From JARFQH01 sp963825595 (GTDB lineage: Bacteria > Desulfobacterota > Desulfobacteria > Desulfobacterales > SG8-13), in the NCBI GenBank assembly GCA_963825595.1, contig CAWGUE010000030.1, positions 62,001-126,000 on the forward strand: a stretch of DNA of 64,000 nt, given 5' to 3'. The position numbers and the translations under genes are program-made. The notes under the pieces were generated by a model. That model searched no databases, was not told where the DNA came from, and saw nothing but the letters and a program-made list of their open reading frames with translations. Below are positions 27,398 through 36,580 of this stretch, piece by piece. Within the stretch, counting starts at the first letter, position 1, and each line of letters starts with the position of its first letter.

Positions 27398-27697
27398 ATG
27401 AGCGTAATTATCGAAATCTCGATTTTCCCAACCGACAAGGGCACAAGCGTTAGCCCGTATGTGGCCCGGGTCCTGAACATTATCCAAGACAGTGGCTTGC
27501 CATACCTGCTGACCCCAATGGGAACCTGTATCGAAGGGGAGTGGTCGGCTGTAATGGCCGTGGTCGATAAATGTTTTCAGGAATTGAAAACGGATTGCAA
27601 CCGCGTCTATCTGTCGCTCAAGGCTGACTACCGCAAGGGACGCACAGACGGTCTACACCGCAAGGTCGCCTCCGTAAAAGCGAAACTCTCTTCCTAA
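27398..27697 (+). CDS. MTH1187/YkoF family thiamine-binding protein
   Basis: The 99-residue protein matches the MTH1187 family: MSVIIEISIFPTDKGTSVS at the start, YLLTPMGTCIEGEW in the middle and a helical, basic end. Members form ferredoxin-like dimers or tetramers and bind thiamine-like pyrimidines; they are often called thiamine-binding proteins. The start is chosen because AAAGGTGA lies 7 bases before the ATG; the frame is open further upstream. No thiamine genes lie nearby, so its role here is uncertain. Confidence 0.85.
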   Translation: MSVIIEISIFPTDKGTSVSPYVARVLNIIQDSGLPYLLTPMGTCIEGEWSAVMAVVDKCFQELKTDCNRVYLSLKADYRKGRTDGLHRKVASVKAKLSS

Positions 27698-27801
27698 ATT
27701 CAGCTCTAATAAATCCCACCTTGACATTCGAACCTCATATGTTGTCAATATAAGCCCTGCTGGAAAAATTCGATCAAACATGCGCGCCAAGGTGCCCTCT
27801 G

Positions 27802-28452
27802 ATGCCATCCCTCCCCGTAACGCTCGAGAAAATGCATGATCACTTCTCCACCTGGTCCGAGGACCTCGGCAATCTCACCGGTGCTGAAAACAAAATAGGG
27901 TACTGCCGGGAAAGGATTCCGGCGTTGCTTTTAAACCGGCCGCTAATTGCCGATATTCTTCGCGGCATCACCTCCGGTGAGGAGAACGGCCATCGCCGCC
28001 AAAGGATGCTTTTCGACAATGAGTGGTTGATTCACATGGATGGTCGGCGGCGCTTTTCCGTTCGGATGTATCTTCATGCACCGGGGGATTACACCATGGT
28101 TCACGACCACAGTTCATGGGGAGTGCTGGGCAACCCTTCCGGTATGATGGAAATCATCAAATACACCAGGAAAGATGACGGCAAAACCGACGGGTATGCC
28201 CGGCTCGTGCAGGCGGAGCGCATCCGCTGCCTGCCGGGCCAGACCGATTTCACCCTGCCGCTTGACAAAGGCATCCACCGGGTCGGCAATCCCACCAACC
28301 GGACCATGGCGATCATCAACATTTACGGGACGCCGATTCGAAGATTGTATATCAACCACTATGATATCGAGCAAAACCGGGTTACCAAGGCCTTTCCTCC
28401 CCGGTTGACAAGGCGGATGCTGGCAGCCGATGCACTCAATTCTCTCGCATAA
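27802..28452 (+). CDS. Cysteine dioxygenase-like cupin protein
   Basis: The 216-residue protein resembles predicted metal-dependent enzymes of the double-stranded beta-helix type related to cysteine dioxygenase. The metal-binding segment is YTMVHDHSSWGVLGN (His-x-His), and a later His lies in DKGIHRVGNPTNRTM; these would form a three-His iron site. Substrates in this group are thiols such as cysteine or mercaptopropionate, but the exact one cannot be read from sequence. It precedes the gamma-glutamyltransferase gene by about 180 bases, which would fit thiol or glutathione breakdown (inference). Confidence 0.75.
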   Translation: MPSLPVTLEKMHDHFSTWSEDLGNLTGAENKIGYCRERIPALLLNRPLIADILRGITSGEENGHRRQRMLFDNEWLIHMDGRRRFSVRMYLHAPGDYTMVHDHSSWGVLGNPSGMMEIIKYTRKDDGKTDGYARLVQAERIRCLPGQTDFTLPLDKGIHRVGNPTNRTMAIINIYGTPIRRLYINHYDIEQNRVTKAFPPRLTRRMLAADALNSLA

Positions 28453-28636
28453 CTGCAAGTTCATCGCAAATTCCGTTTGACCCTAAGTGATCGTAAACAT
28501 AATGTCATACGTTGTTATCTATCTGATTTATCGATCAATATACAAATAAACGAGCCATTGATACCATCTTCCTATGGTGAGTTGTCAATGTCCATTATTA
28601 AACCCTTAAATTTAAAAACGACATACGATTCTAAAC

Positions 28637-30235
28637 ATGACAATCTTCTCAGCCGACGCGTTTTCGAATTATCCGTTTTCCTCCCGGCGTATGCCGATAT
28701 TTGCCCGCAACGTCGTCGCCACATCTCAACCGCTGGCCGCCCAGGCCGGTCTGGATATGCTGCGGAGCGGCGGTAGCGCCATAGACGCTGCCCTGGCAAC
28801 CGCCATTGCCCTGACTGTTGTCGAACCCACGGGCAACGGAATCGGAAGCGACGCCTTTGCTTTCATCTGGGACGGTCAGAAGCTCCACGGCCTCAACGGT
28901 TCCGGTCGATCGCCCTCCCGGTGGTCGCCGCAACGGTTTGCCGCCCATACAGTCATGCCTGAGCGTGGGTGGGACACGGTCACGGTGCCTGGCGCCGTGG
29001 CCGCCTGGGCGACCCTGTCAAAGAGATTCGGCAAGCTCCCGTTTGAACAGCTCTTCGGACCGGCCATCCGTTATGCTGAAAAGGGTTTCATCATCACACC
29101 TGCGGTGGCCGCTGTTTGGTCGGAGGCGCAGGATCTCTTCGATGATTTTCCGGAGTTTGCCAAAACATTTCTTCCCGGCGGTCGTTCTCCTGGCGCAGGA
29201 GAACTTTTCACCTGTCCCCGGCAGGCCGAAACCCTGCGTGAAATTGCCGGCACCGCAGGTGAGACATTCTACCGGGGCGGCCTTGCCCATCGGATGGCCA
29301 CCCAAGCGGCGGTCGAAGGGGGCGCTTTACAGATCGAAGACCTGGCGGCTCACACCTCGGAATGGGTAGTGCCCCTTGTGCAGGAATATCACGGCATCTG
29401 CCTGCACGAAATCCCGCCCAACGGGCAGGGTTTGGCCGCCCTGATAGCCCTGGGGATTTTAGGCCATCTGGACATCCGTCAATATCCTATGGATTCCGCC
29501 GACAGCATCCATCTTCAACTGGAGGCCATGAAAATCTCTTTTGCGGAAACCTGGCGCTGCATCGCCGACCCGGCTTCCATGACCGTCGATGTGCAAGACT
29601 TGCTCGGCGACACTTTTCTGTCCCGTTGTGCCGAAATGATCCGAATGGACCGTGCCGGTTTGCCCACGGCCGAAATCCGGCCCGAAGGCGGGACGGTGTA
29701 TCTAAGCACGGCAGACGAAAACGGTATGATGGTCTCCTTCATCCAATCCAATTACCTGGGATTCGGTTCGGGCATCGTCATCAACGACACGGGGATCAGC
29801 CTGCAAAATCGCGGGCGGGGCTTTACTCTCGCGGCGGGTCATCCAAACCGCGTCGCCGGCGGCAAACGTCCCTGCCACACGATTATTCCGGGCTTTGTTA
29901 CCCGTAACGGCAAACCTCTATTCTGCTTCGGGGTTATGGGAGCATTGATGCAACCCCAGGGACATGTGCAGCTGATCGTGCGGATGATCGACTACGGCCT
30001 GAATCCCCAGGCGGCCTGCGACGCGCCGCGCTGGTATGTGGCGGAAGACTTCCGGATCGCTCTGGAACCCGGCCATCGGAAAGAGGTTGTTGCGGAATTG
30101 GCCGCACGCGGACACCGGTTGATCACCGATCCGCCGACCCGTCTGTTCGGTGGTGCTCAGCTGATTGCATGCCTGCCGGATGGTTATTGCGGCGCCTCCG
30201 ATCACCGCAAGGACGGTCAGGCCGTGGGTTTTTAG
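28637..30235 (+). CDS. Gamma-glutamyltransferase family protein (YwrD type)
   Basis: The 532-residue protein matches the Ntn-hydrolase gamma-glutamyltransferase family, closest in look to the YwrD-type: RRMPIFARNVVATSQPLAAQ near the start, GGSAIDAALATAIAL, and the self-cleavage region GGTVYLSTADENGMMVSFIQ near residue 355, where the Thr would become the N-terminal nucleophile of the small subunit. FGSGIVINDTGISLQNRG follows. No signal peptide is seen, unlike periplasmic Ggt, so it is probably cytoplasmic. It may act on glutathione or other gamma-glutamyl compounds. The start lacks a good Shine-Dalgarno but the N-terminus fits the family. Confidence 0.9.
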   Translation: MTIFSADAFSNYPFSSRRMPIFARNVVATSQPLAAQAGLDMLRSGGSAIDAALATAIALTVVEPTGNGIGSDAFAFIWDGQKLHGLNGSGRSPSRWSPQRFAAHTVMPERGWDTVTVPGAVAAWATLSKRFGKLPFEQLFGPAIRYAEKGFIITPAVAAVWSEAQDLFDDFPEFAKTFLPGGRSPGAGELFTCPRQAETLREIAGTAGETFYRGGLAHRMATQAAVEGGALQIEDLAAHTSEWVVPLVQEYHGICLHEIPPNGQGLAALIALGILGHLDIRQYPMDSADSIHLQLEAMKISFAETWRCIADPASMTVDVQDLLGDTFLSRCAEMIRMDRAGLPTAEIRPEGGTVYLSTADENGMMVSFIQSNYLGFGSGIVINDTGISLQNRGRGFTLAAGHPNRVAGGKRPCHTIIPGFVTRNGKPLFCFGVMGALMQPQGHVQLIVRMIDYGLNPQAACDAPRWYVAEDFRIALEPGHRKEVVAELAARGHRLITDPPTRLFGGAQLIACLPDGYCGASDHRKDGQAVGF

Positions 30236-30719
30236 CGTTTATTGCACGAGTCGCTTTCGATCATCTGCGCGGTAGTCATCCCGCAGCTGCACCCGTAGAT
30301 CGAAAGCCCAGGTCATACGCCGAACCTGTGGCGGAACGTCGAACCTGGCATATAAGTGAGCCGTCGGGGAGTTTTTCCCGCAAATGCTGTATCAGGGCGG
30401 AGGGAATGATCAGCAGCGCAAGCGGGCCCCGCCTATGACGGGATCAGAATGCATTCGGCAGCCTTGGGAAAGAGCAGCGATAACCCCGGCTTCAGATTGA
30501 AACTACAAATGCTGAATTGGGTTTAACAGTTTAATATTATGAAGAAATCTGTTTTTGCATTTGATTGCCTTATGCCTGGGTTTGCACATTGAAGTCGCTG
30601 ATTATTTCCTCCGCTCCCGCTTAATGAAAACTCCCCGGGGGCTCAAATCATTACATTCGCCACGCCCGGATGACCCTATGAAAAACGCTTTGTCGAAACC
30701 TTAGATCGGAGGAGTGACA
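30236..30719. other. Intergenic region after the gamma-glutamyltransferase gene
   Basis: About 480 bases without a supportable gene. A minus-strand frame of about 55 codons near 30280-30440 has a plausible protein look but no start site or family match. The right part (30500-30600) is AT-rich and probably contains the promoter of the next gene. Confidence 0.5.
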
Positions 30720-31103
30720 ATGGGTGAAAACATCATTACTATTTCGGTGGAAAATGTCACTGTCGACGCCCAACTCGGAACGAGCCCGACCGCCACCAAA
30801 ATTTTTGAGGCCCTGCCTTTCGAAAGCACCGCCAATGCCTGGGGTGATGAGATCTATTTTACCATTCCCGTCACCATGGAACAGGAGCCCGATGCACGGG
30901 CGGATGTTGAAATTGGGGAACTCGCCTACTGGCCGATGGGAAAAGCATTCTGTATTTTTTTCGGCCCCACACCGGTCAGCAGGGACGAAAAGCCCCGAGC
31001 TTACAGCCCGGTCAACGTTTTCGGACGGATCCTCGGCAATGCGACGGCCTTCAAAGGGATCACAGTCGGTGCACGAATCCGCGTCAGTCGCAAACAGAGC
31101 TGA
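30720..31103 (+). CDS. Cyclophilin-like fold protein
   Basis: The 127-residue protein resembles the bacterial cyclophilin-like family (TM1367 type). Typical features are TATKIFEALPFESTANAWGD, IYFTIPV and the GELAYWPMGKAFCIFFGPTP stretch followed by NVFGRI. These proteins have a cyclophilin beta-barrel but most lack proline isomerase activity; function is unknown. GGAGGAGTGACA directly precedes the ATG, which fixes the start. It stands alone before a VOC protein gene. Confidence 0.85.
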   Translation: MGENIITISVENVTVDAQLGTSPTATKIFEALPFESTANAWGDEIYFTIPVTMEQEPDARADVEIGELAYWPMGKAFCIFFGPTPVSRDEKPRAYSPVNVFGRILGNATAFKGITVGARIRVSRKQS

Positions 31104-31300
31104 CGGCGACCGTGCGCACTTTGTAAAAAATCCGAACCACTGGAAAAGCCACAATTGAAGCTTCCAAAGCACCTGCCGGTGAATCGGCCATATTCCCGCT
31201 GATCATCGACCGGTGTTTGGACTTCGAATCCCGGTTCTTCAAGCGCGGGGCTTGCGGGGTTTAATCCCTCTCAATGAACCCGCACAGCATAGGAGGAAAA

Positions 31301-31687
31301 ATGAAAGACCCATTTAAAACCAACGGCGCATTCAGTTGGAACGAACTGATGACAAACGACCCTGCCGCCGCCAAGGAATTCTATCGGAAGTTGCTGGGCT
31401 GGGAATTGGAAGAGATGAACATGGAAAACATGACCTATACCGTTGTGAAGGTCGACGGCGACGCCATCGGCGGTATTATGGGCCTCCCGCCTGAAGCGTC
31501 CGGAGCGCCCCCTCACTGGGGCACTTACATCACCGTTGACAACGTCGATCAAACGGCCCGCTCCGCCGAAGCGCTGGGCGCTAAAATCATGGTGGCCCCA
31601 CGGGACATTCCGGGTGTCGGCCGATTTGCCGTGATCCAGGATCCCCAGGGTGCCGTCATCTCTCTGATCACCTATTCCATGGAATGA
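31301..31687 (+). CDS. VOC family (glyoxalase/bleomycin resistance fold) protein
   Basis: The 128-residue protein has the paired beta-alpha-beta-beta-beta units of the VOC superfamily: FSWNELMTNDPAAAKEFYRK and LLGWELEEM in the first, THWGTYITVDNVD-like and GRFAVIQDPQGAVISL in the second. It resembles the CFP-30/27 kDa antigen-like subgroup. Substrate unknown. AGGAGG lies 5 bases before the chosen ATG; the frame is open nine codons further upstream. A 13-base inverted repeat follows the gene. Confidence 0.88.
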   Translation: MKDPFKTNGAFSWNELMTNDPAAAKEFYRKLLGWELEEMNMENMTYTVVKVDGDAIGGIMGLPPEASGAPPHWGTYITVDNVDQTARSAEALGAKIMVAPRDIPGVGRFAVIQDPQGAVISLITYSME

Positions 31688-31720
31688 ATTCGCCACCTGA
31701 GGCCATAAGATATCATTGAT

Positions 31721-31767
31721 GCAGCTTAGAAAATCCTTTACAAGCGGAGGGGCGTTTTCTAAGCTGC
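31721..31767. other. Inverted repeat between the VOC gene and sdhA
   Basis: GCAGCTTAGAAAA (31721-31733) is perfectly complementary to 31755-31767, with a 21-base loop. No T-run follows. It could end the VOC transcript or form a hairpin in the sdhA leader, about 110 bases before sdhA. Confidence 0.65.
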
Positions 31768-31877
31768 GCGAGAGAGAGGGATCAACCAATTGGACCGAGT
31801 ACGTGCATCGGCAACCATTCTTACCCCAAACGATCGGTAAACCCAACCTTCAATCAGAATTCAGCAGGGAGTAGAAG

Positions 31878-33605
31878 ATGGAACACCAGTATGACGTCGT
31901 TATCGTGGGCGCCGGATTATCCGGATTGCGGGCTGCCATAGAGCTGGGCGAGGGAACCAAAATCGCCGTTCTGAGCAAGGTTTTTGCCACCCGATCCCAT
32001 TCCGGGGCCGCCCAGGGTGGCATAGGCGCGGCGCTGGGAAATGAAGAGGAAGACAACTGGGAATGGCACATGTTTGACACCGTCAAGGGCAGCGATTACC
32101 TCGGCGACCAGGATGCCATCGAAATTATGACCAGAGATGCCCCGCTGATCGTCTACGAACTGGAGCACATGGGGGTGCCGTTCAACCGGACCCCGGAAGG
32201 CAAGATTGCCCAACGCGCTTTTGGGGGCCACACCAGCGAATTCGGCAAAGCGGCGGTGAAGAGAGCCTGTTATGCCGCCGACCGCACCGGTCGAGTTATC
32301 CTGGATACGCTGTGGGAAAAATGCCTGCAGCGCGGCATACAGTTCTTCAATGAATTTCAAATGCTTTCCCTCATCATCAAGGATGGCCACTGTTCCGGTC
32401 TGACGGCTTATGAAATGGCTACCGGCAAGATTCACGTATTCAACAGCAAGGCCATATTGCTGGCCACCGGCGGCGCTGGAAAAATCTTCAAAACCACATC
32501 CAATGCAATGGCTTCCACCGGCGACGGGCTGGCCATCGCCTACCGCGCCGGTGCCCCCTTAGAGGACATGGAGTTCATCCAGTTTCATCCCACCGGAATT
32601 TACAAATTGGGCATCCTTATCAGTGAAGCCGCACGGGGCGAAGGCGGCATCTTGCGTAACAGTGACGGGGAACGCTTCATGGAACGCTATGCGCCGACCA
32701 TCAAAGACCTGGCGCCGCGAGACATGGTGTCCCGGTGTATTCTCAAAGAAGTGCGCGCCGGCAAAGGGATCGATGGCAAAGACTATGTCAACCTCGATCT
32801 CACCCACCTGGGAGCGGAAGTTATCGGTGAGAAGCTGGTGGAAATCATCGAGTTCGCTAAAACCTACGCCGGTGTGGATGCCAGCAAGGAACCGATCCCG
32901 GTTCAGCCGACCTGTCATTACATGATGGGCGGGATCGCAACCGATGCCGACGCCCGGGTTGTCATTGATGCCGACAACACCCCTTTCCCCGGACTTTACG
33001 CTGCTGGCGAATGCGCCTGCGTATCGGTACATGGTGCCAACCGGTTGGGATGCAACTCGCTGCTGGACACTCTGGTGTTCGGGCGCAGGGCCGGCAAAGA
33101 AATGCGCAAATTTGTCCACTCCACCGGTTATTCCAACGTCCCATCGGACCTGGAAGACCTGGAAGCCGCCAAGATAAGGTTCCTGATGGAGAAAACTGGT
33201 ACTGAAAAACTCGGCCCGATCCAACAGGAAATGCAGAGCGTCATGACGAACAACGTATCCGTCTTTCGTCACAAGGAAACCCTGGTTGAGGCGCTTGAGA
33301 CGGTCCGCGAGCTCAAAAACCGCTACCAGAATGTCGGCGTTACCGACAAGGGCAGTTGTTTTAACCGCAACCTGTTGGATACGCTCGAGCTCGGCTACAT
33401 GCTGGATCTGGCAGAGGTCATGACCCTCGGTGCCCTGCAACGGGAAGAAAGCCGCGGAGCGCATTTCCGCGAGGACTACCCCGACCGGAACGACCAGGCG
33501 TTCCTGGCCCACACCCTGGTCCGCTTCGACCAGCAAAAGGGCCCGCAGCTGTTTACCAAACCGGTCACCATCACCCGCTTTGAACCCAAAGAGAGGAAGT
33601 ATTAG
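31878..33605 (+). CDS. sdhA: Succinate dehydrogenase/fumarate reductase flavoprotein subunit
   Basis: The 575-residue flavoprotein has the FAD-binding GAGLSGLRAA near residue 11, the covalent-FAD histidine at about residue 41 in TRSHSGAAQGGIG, and the FQFHPTG-type EFIQFHPTGIYKLG active-site segment, followed by PTCHYMMGG and a C-terminal YPDRNDQAFLAHT. It interconverts succinate and fumarate with electrons passing to SdhB. It is followed by sdhB after one base. No membrane anchor gene is adjacent. Direction cannot be told from sequence. Confidence 0.95.
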   Translation: MEHQYDVVIVGAGLSGLRAAIELGEGTKIAVLSKVFATRSHSGAAQGGIGAALGNEEEDNWEWHMFDTVKGSDYLGDQDAIEIMTRDAPLIVYELEHMGVPFNRTPEGKIAQRAFGGHTSEFGKAAVKRACYAADRTGRVILDTLWEKCLQRGIQFFNEFQMLSLIIKDGHCSGLTAYEMATGKIHVFNSKAILLATGGAGKIFKTTSNAMASTGDGLAIAYRAGAPLEDMEFIQFHPTGIYKLGILISEAARGEGGILRNSDGERFMERYAPTIKDLAPRDMVSRCILKEVRAGKGIDGKDYVNLDLTHLGAEVIGEKLVEIIEFAKTYAGVDASKEPIPVQPTCHYMMGGIATDADARVVIDADNTPFPGLYAAGECACVSVHGANRLGCNSLLDTLVFGRRAGKEMRKFVHSTGYSNVPSDLEDLEAAKIRFLMEKTGTEKLGPIQQEMQSVMTNNVSVFRHKETLVEALETVRELKNRYQNVGVTDKGSCFNRNLLDTLELGYMLDLAEVMTLGALQREESRGAHFREDYPDRNDQAFLAHTLVRFDQQKGPQLFTKPVTITRFEPKERKY

Positions 33606-33606
33606 G

Positions 33607-34317
33607 ATGAATTCGACCTTTACCATCTTTCGCTTTGACCCAGCGGTTGACAAACATCCCCATTACCAGGAATACACTATCGATGTCGAACCCACGGACA
33701 AGATTCTGGATTGCTTGAATAAAATTCGTGCGGAGCAAGATCCGACACTGGTCTACCGCGCATCCTGCTCTCACGGCATTTGCGGTTCGGATGCCATGGT
33801 CATCAACGGACATATCGGACTCGCCTGTCAGAAGCTGGTGCGGGACTTTAAAACGGCGAACAATTTCGTGATTGAACCGCTGCCGCTGTTCAGTGTCATC
33901 AAAGATCTGATTGTCGATCTGAATCCTTTTTTTGATAAACACCGCTTTGTCAGGCCGTATCTGATCAATGACGACCCGATACCGAAAACCGAACGCCTCC
34001 AGAGCGCCGGGGAACAGAAAACGATCGAACCGGCCTTGCGCTGCATCCTGTGCGCTTCCTGCACATCATCCTGCCCCATTTCCCGGGCCAATCCGGATTA
34101 TCTCGGTCCGGCGGCCCTGTTGCGCGCATTTCGGTATATCCACGATTCCCGTGACACCGCCACAGGCAGCCGATTGGCACAAATGGACAATGATGACGGT
34201 GCCTGGGGATGCAAAACTATGTGGTGGTGCACGGACGTCTGCCCCAAAGGGATTCCGGTGACAAAATGCATCGGCCAGATCAAGAGAGCCATCAAGCAAA
34301 AGGGAAAAAAAGCTTAA
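33607..34317 (+). CDS. sdhB: Succinate dehydrogenase/fumarate reductase iron-sulfur subunit
   Basis: The 236-residue protein has the N-terminal [2Fe-2S] site C54, C59, D62 and C74 (CSHGICGSD), with Asp in place of the third Cys, a substitution known in this family. The C-terminal part has CILCASCTSSCP for a [4Fe-4S] cluster and CKTMWWCTDVCPKG for the [3Fe-4S]/[4Fe-4S] pair. It links SdhA to the quinone pool. The ATG is one base after the sdhA stop. No SdhC/D-like membrane gene follows; the next gene is a soluble TPR-like protein. Confidence 0.95.
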   Translation: MNSTFTIFRFDPAVDKHPHYQEYTIDVEPTDKILDCLNKIRAEQDPTLVYRASCSHGICGSDAMVINGHIGLACQKLVRDFKTANNFVIEPLPLFSVIKDLIVDLNPFFDKHRFVRPYLINDDPIPKTERLQSAGEQKTIEPALRCILCASCTSSCPISRANPDYLGPAALLRAFRYIHDSRDTATGSRLAQMDNDDGAWGCKTMWWCTDVCPKGIPVTKCIGQIKRAIKQKGKKA

Positions 34318-34489
34318 CAAGGGTGTTGAAAAATATGTCGCCGGCAAAACAGGGATAAAATTCGACGGAAATGAGCAGTTTAAATGGCACGAATGGGCAC
34401 TTTCTTTAAAACAGGGGGCTCCGGTATAGCCATAAACGCCCAATCGCCAAGTGCAATCATTTTTCAACGGCCTGGTAAAGGAGGTTTGC

Positions 34490-34990
34490 ATGTACATACT
34501 TAAAACACTATCCAAAGACGCCATCCCGAGCGCGCTGGAAAAAGCTGAGCGTTACCGTCTTATGCACGAATCCATGGAAGCCGAAAGCATTTGCAGGGAC
34601 GTTCTGGATGTCGAGCCGGATAATCAAAAGGCCTTGATCATCTTGTTGCTGGCGCTGACCGACAAATTCAAGCAGCAGCTTAACCCGTCCTATACCCAAG
34701 CTCAGGAAGTATTGAATAAACTCAGCGATCAGTTCTGCAAAGCGTATTATGGCGGAATCATCTGTGAGAGACGGGCCAAAGCCCACATGCAGCGGGGTGG
34801 ACCGGGCGCCGGGCGGGTGGCTTATGAATGGTTCCGCAAGGCGATGAATCTTTTCGAAACCGCCCTGAATTCCTGTTCCCCCGGCAATCAGGATGCCGTA
34901 TTGCGCTGGAACACCTGTGCCCGAATCATCATGCAAAATCCCGATGTCGCCCCTCCTGAAGACGCTGCCGGAGAACAGATGCTGGAATGA
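34490..34990 (+). CDS. TPR-like helical protein of unknown function
   Basis: The 166-residue protein is all-helical, with repeats resembling degenerate tetratricopeptide units (SALEKAERYRLMHESMEAES, then DNQKALIILLLALTD). It has no signal peptide or membrane segment. The start MYILKTLSKD is set by AAAGGAGG 6 bases upstream; the frame extends 13 codons further. It may scaffold protein contacts. It is followed by a small HTH protein and another TPR protein, but with gaps that suggest separate transcripts. Confidence 0.75.
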   Translation: MYILKTLSKDAIPSALEKAERYRLMHESMEAESICRDVLDVEPDNQKALIILLLALTDKFKQQLNPSYTQAQEVLNKLSDQFCKAYYGGIICERRAKAHMQRGGPGAGRVAYEWFRKAMNLFETALNSCSPGNQDAVLRWNTCARIIMQNPDVAPPEDAAGEQMLE

Positions 34991-35261
34991 GAGGGCGCCG
35001 TTCCGATGCCTCCCGGCAAACAATTTTGTTCAGGGAATCGAGAGTTGGCAACAAGCATCGGCCAGGCGCCTGCTTTCCAGATTCCGTGCGCGCTTCCGCC
35101 ACTGATTGACCTGTGCCGCCCCGGCGGGCGGCATGGGCAGATCCCTTCGCAAAGCCTCCCCAAAAACAAGTTGCAGTACTTGTGAAAATGCTTACCGTTC
35201 TAACGTGATAAACATGTCACACTCTCAGATCGACAATAACGAAAATACAGGAGAATAAAAT

Positions 35262-35459
35262 ATGGGATCACCTGACACGGGTTTCGTTTCGCTGCCCCTG
35301 TTGACTGTCAGCGAGACGGCCAAGTACCTGGGCGTCGGCCGTAAAATTGTCTACCAGTTGCTTGAGTTCGGACAAATCCGGGCGGTCAAGAACAAAGGGG
35401 CCGTGCTCATCGAAAAAGCCAGCCTGGACGCCTTCAGAGCGAGTGGCATGCTGACCTGA
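35262..35459 (+). CDS. Small helix-turn-helix (excisionase/MerR-like) DNA-binding protein
   Basis: The 65-residue protein is a single winged-HTH of the excisionase type: LLTVSETAKYLGVGRKIVYQ is the HTH, followed by LLEFGQIRAVKNKGAVLIEK, the usual wing. AGGAGA precedes the ATG. No integrase or phage gene lies nearby, so it is more likely a small regulator than a true excisionase. Targets unknown. Confidence 0.82.
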   Translation: MGSPDTGFVSLPLLTVSETAKYLGVGRKIVYQLLEFGQIRAVKNKGAVLIEKASLDAFRASGMLT

Positions 35460-35726
35460 ACCGGAAATTCGAATCACCGATGGTGGAAACAGGATCGCAG
35501 TGCGATGGATATCGCTTTCGGCTTTTAAACGTTGGGGGGGTGAATTGACAGCCGACCGCTCTGTATTAGAGTGAAGTGGATCATCGCTGCCGGGGTTTTC
35601 GTTGAAAGCAATCCCGCACACCGAAATTGCGACCACAATCGCAAGGTTTGTTGATTTAAAATTAACGCCGACTGGCGGAAACGCCGATCGACGAGAATGT
35701 TCATAAATGGATAGGAGGTAACGGCA

Positions 35727-36251
35727 ATGTCCGCTAAAAATGAATCTAGAGCCAAAGAATATTTTCAGGAAGGAATGGTCGAATTCGTTGGTCAGAACTA
35801 CGATAAAAGCATCGAGGTCCTCAACCGCGCCATCGAGTCTGATTCCACATTCAAACTCGCCCGCCTAAGTCGTGCAACGGCTTACATGAAACTGGATCGT
35901 CTGGATGAGGCGCGGGTCGATTTCGACCGGGTCATTGAAATCGATCCGAACTATTCCAAGGCATATCACATGAGAGGGCTGGTTTATGAACGATCCGGGG
36001 ATCAGGAAGCGGCATTGATTGATTTTAACAAAGCCATCGATCTTGACCCCGAGTACGGCGCAGCCTACTACAGCCGCGCCAACCTGCATGCGAACATGGG
36101 AAATCAGGATCTGGCTACGGAAGATATTCAAATGGTCACCCACCTCACCAATGTCAATATCGAAAGCTTTGCCAATGAGAACAATATCTGGCGATCGCAG
36201 CACTTGAAACTGGAAGAAACGGGTGATCTCACGGACCCCATGGATCGCTGA
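35727..36251 (+). CDS. Tetratricopeptide repeat protein
   Basis: The 174-residue soluble protein consists of at least three TPR units: YDKSIEVLNRAIESDSTFKL, LDEARVDFDRVIEIDPNYSK and QEAALIDFNKAIDLDPEYGA. A C-terminal tail carries acidic and polar residues. TPRs mediate protein-protein contact; the partner is unknown. A strong AGGAGG site fixes the start. A promoter probably lies in the 270-base gap upstream. Confidence 0.88.
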   Translation: MSAKNESRAKEYFQEGMVEFVGQNYDKSIEVLNRAIESDSTFKLARLSRATAYMKLDRLDEARVDFDRVIEIDPNYSKAYHMRGLVYERSGDQEAALIDFNKAIDLDPEYGAAYYSRANLHANMGNQDLATEDIQMVTHLTNVNIESFANENNIWRSQHLKLEETGDLTDPMDR

Positions 36252-36580
36252 TCGACTGAACCTGCGGTGCATATGTGACGGCTTGGGTCCAATGCGCCGT
36301 TCAATGGACTACGAACAGAATTGCCGGAGCCGGATAATGGGCAGTTACAAACCTGTCCGGCCCGGCGATTTTTCCCTCCGACCCCACCCGCCACAGCCTC
36401 AAGGTCTCGACATAGAAATCTGTGTCTTAACGGAATTCATTCAGCATTAACATGGACAATTTCCAGTCCCTTGGCCTATCATGGAGAACGTTCGCAGATA
36501 GTGCCTCAATCGCCATCGTTTTGTAAACGGCCTCATTGCGAGGGATACGATAGCCTGAATTCAATGCGAAAGCCGTCAAT
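36252..36580. other. Intergenic region before the radical SAM gene
   Basis: About 330 bases without a supportable gene, repeat or clear hairpin. It should contain the promoter of the radical SAM gene, but no clear boxes were seen. Confidence 0.5.

Noticed and set aside
30280..30440. Degraded minus-strand gene of about 55 codons
   Set aside because: The frame reads as plausible protein but lacks a start signal and a recognisable family; evidence too weak to report.
31200..31265. tRNA-like stretch with TTCGAATCC
   Set aside because: It lacks a cloverleaf with matching acceptor arms and no CCA end is seen; the motif alone is not enough.
32559..33653. 364-codon open frame antisense to sdhA
   Set aside because: It mirrors sdhA, whose FAD and active-site motifs are clear; no family resemblance was seen.
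34375..34410. Sigma-54 promoter TGGCAC...GGGCAC before the TPR-like gene
   Set aside because: The spacing between GG and GC is nine bases rather than ten and the -12 part does not fit TTGC.
35262..35459. Phage excisionase as part of an integrated element
   Set aside because: The domain fits an excisionase-type HTH, but no integrase, attachment repeats or phage genes are near, so a small regulator is the safer call.
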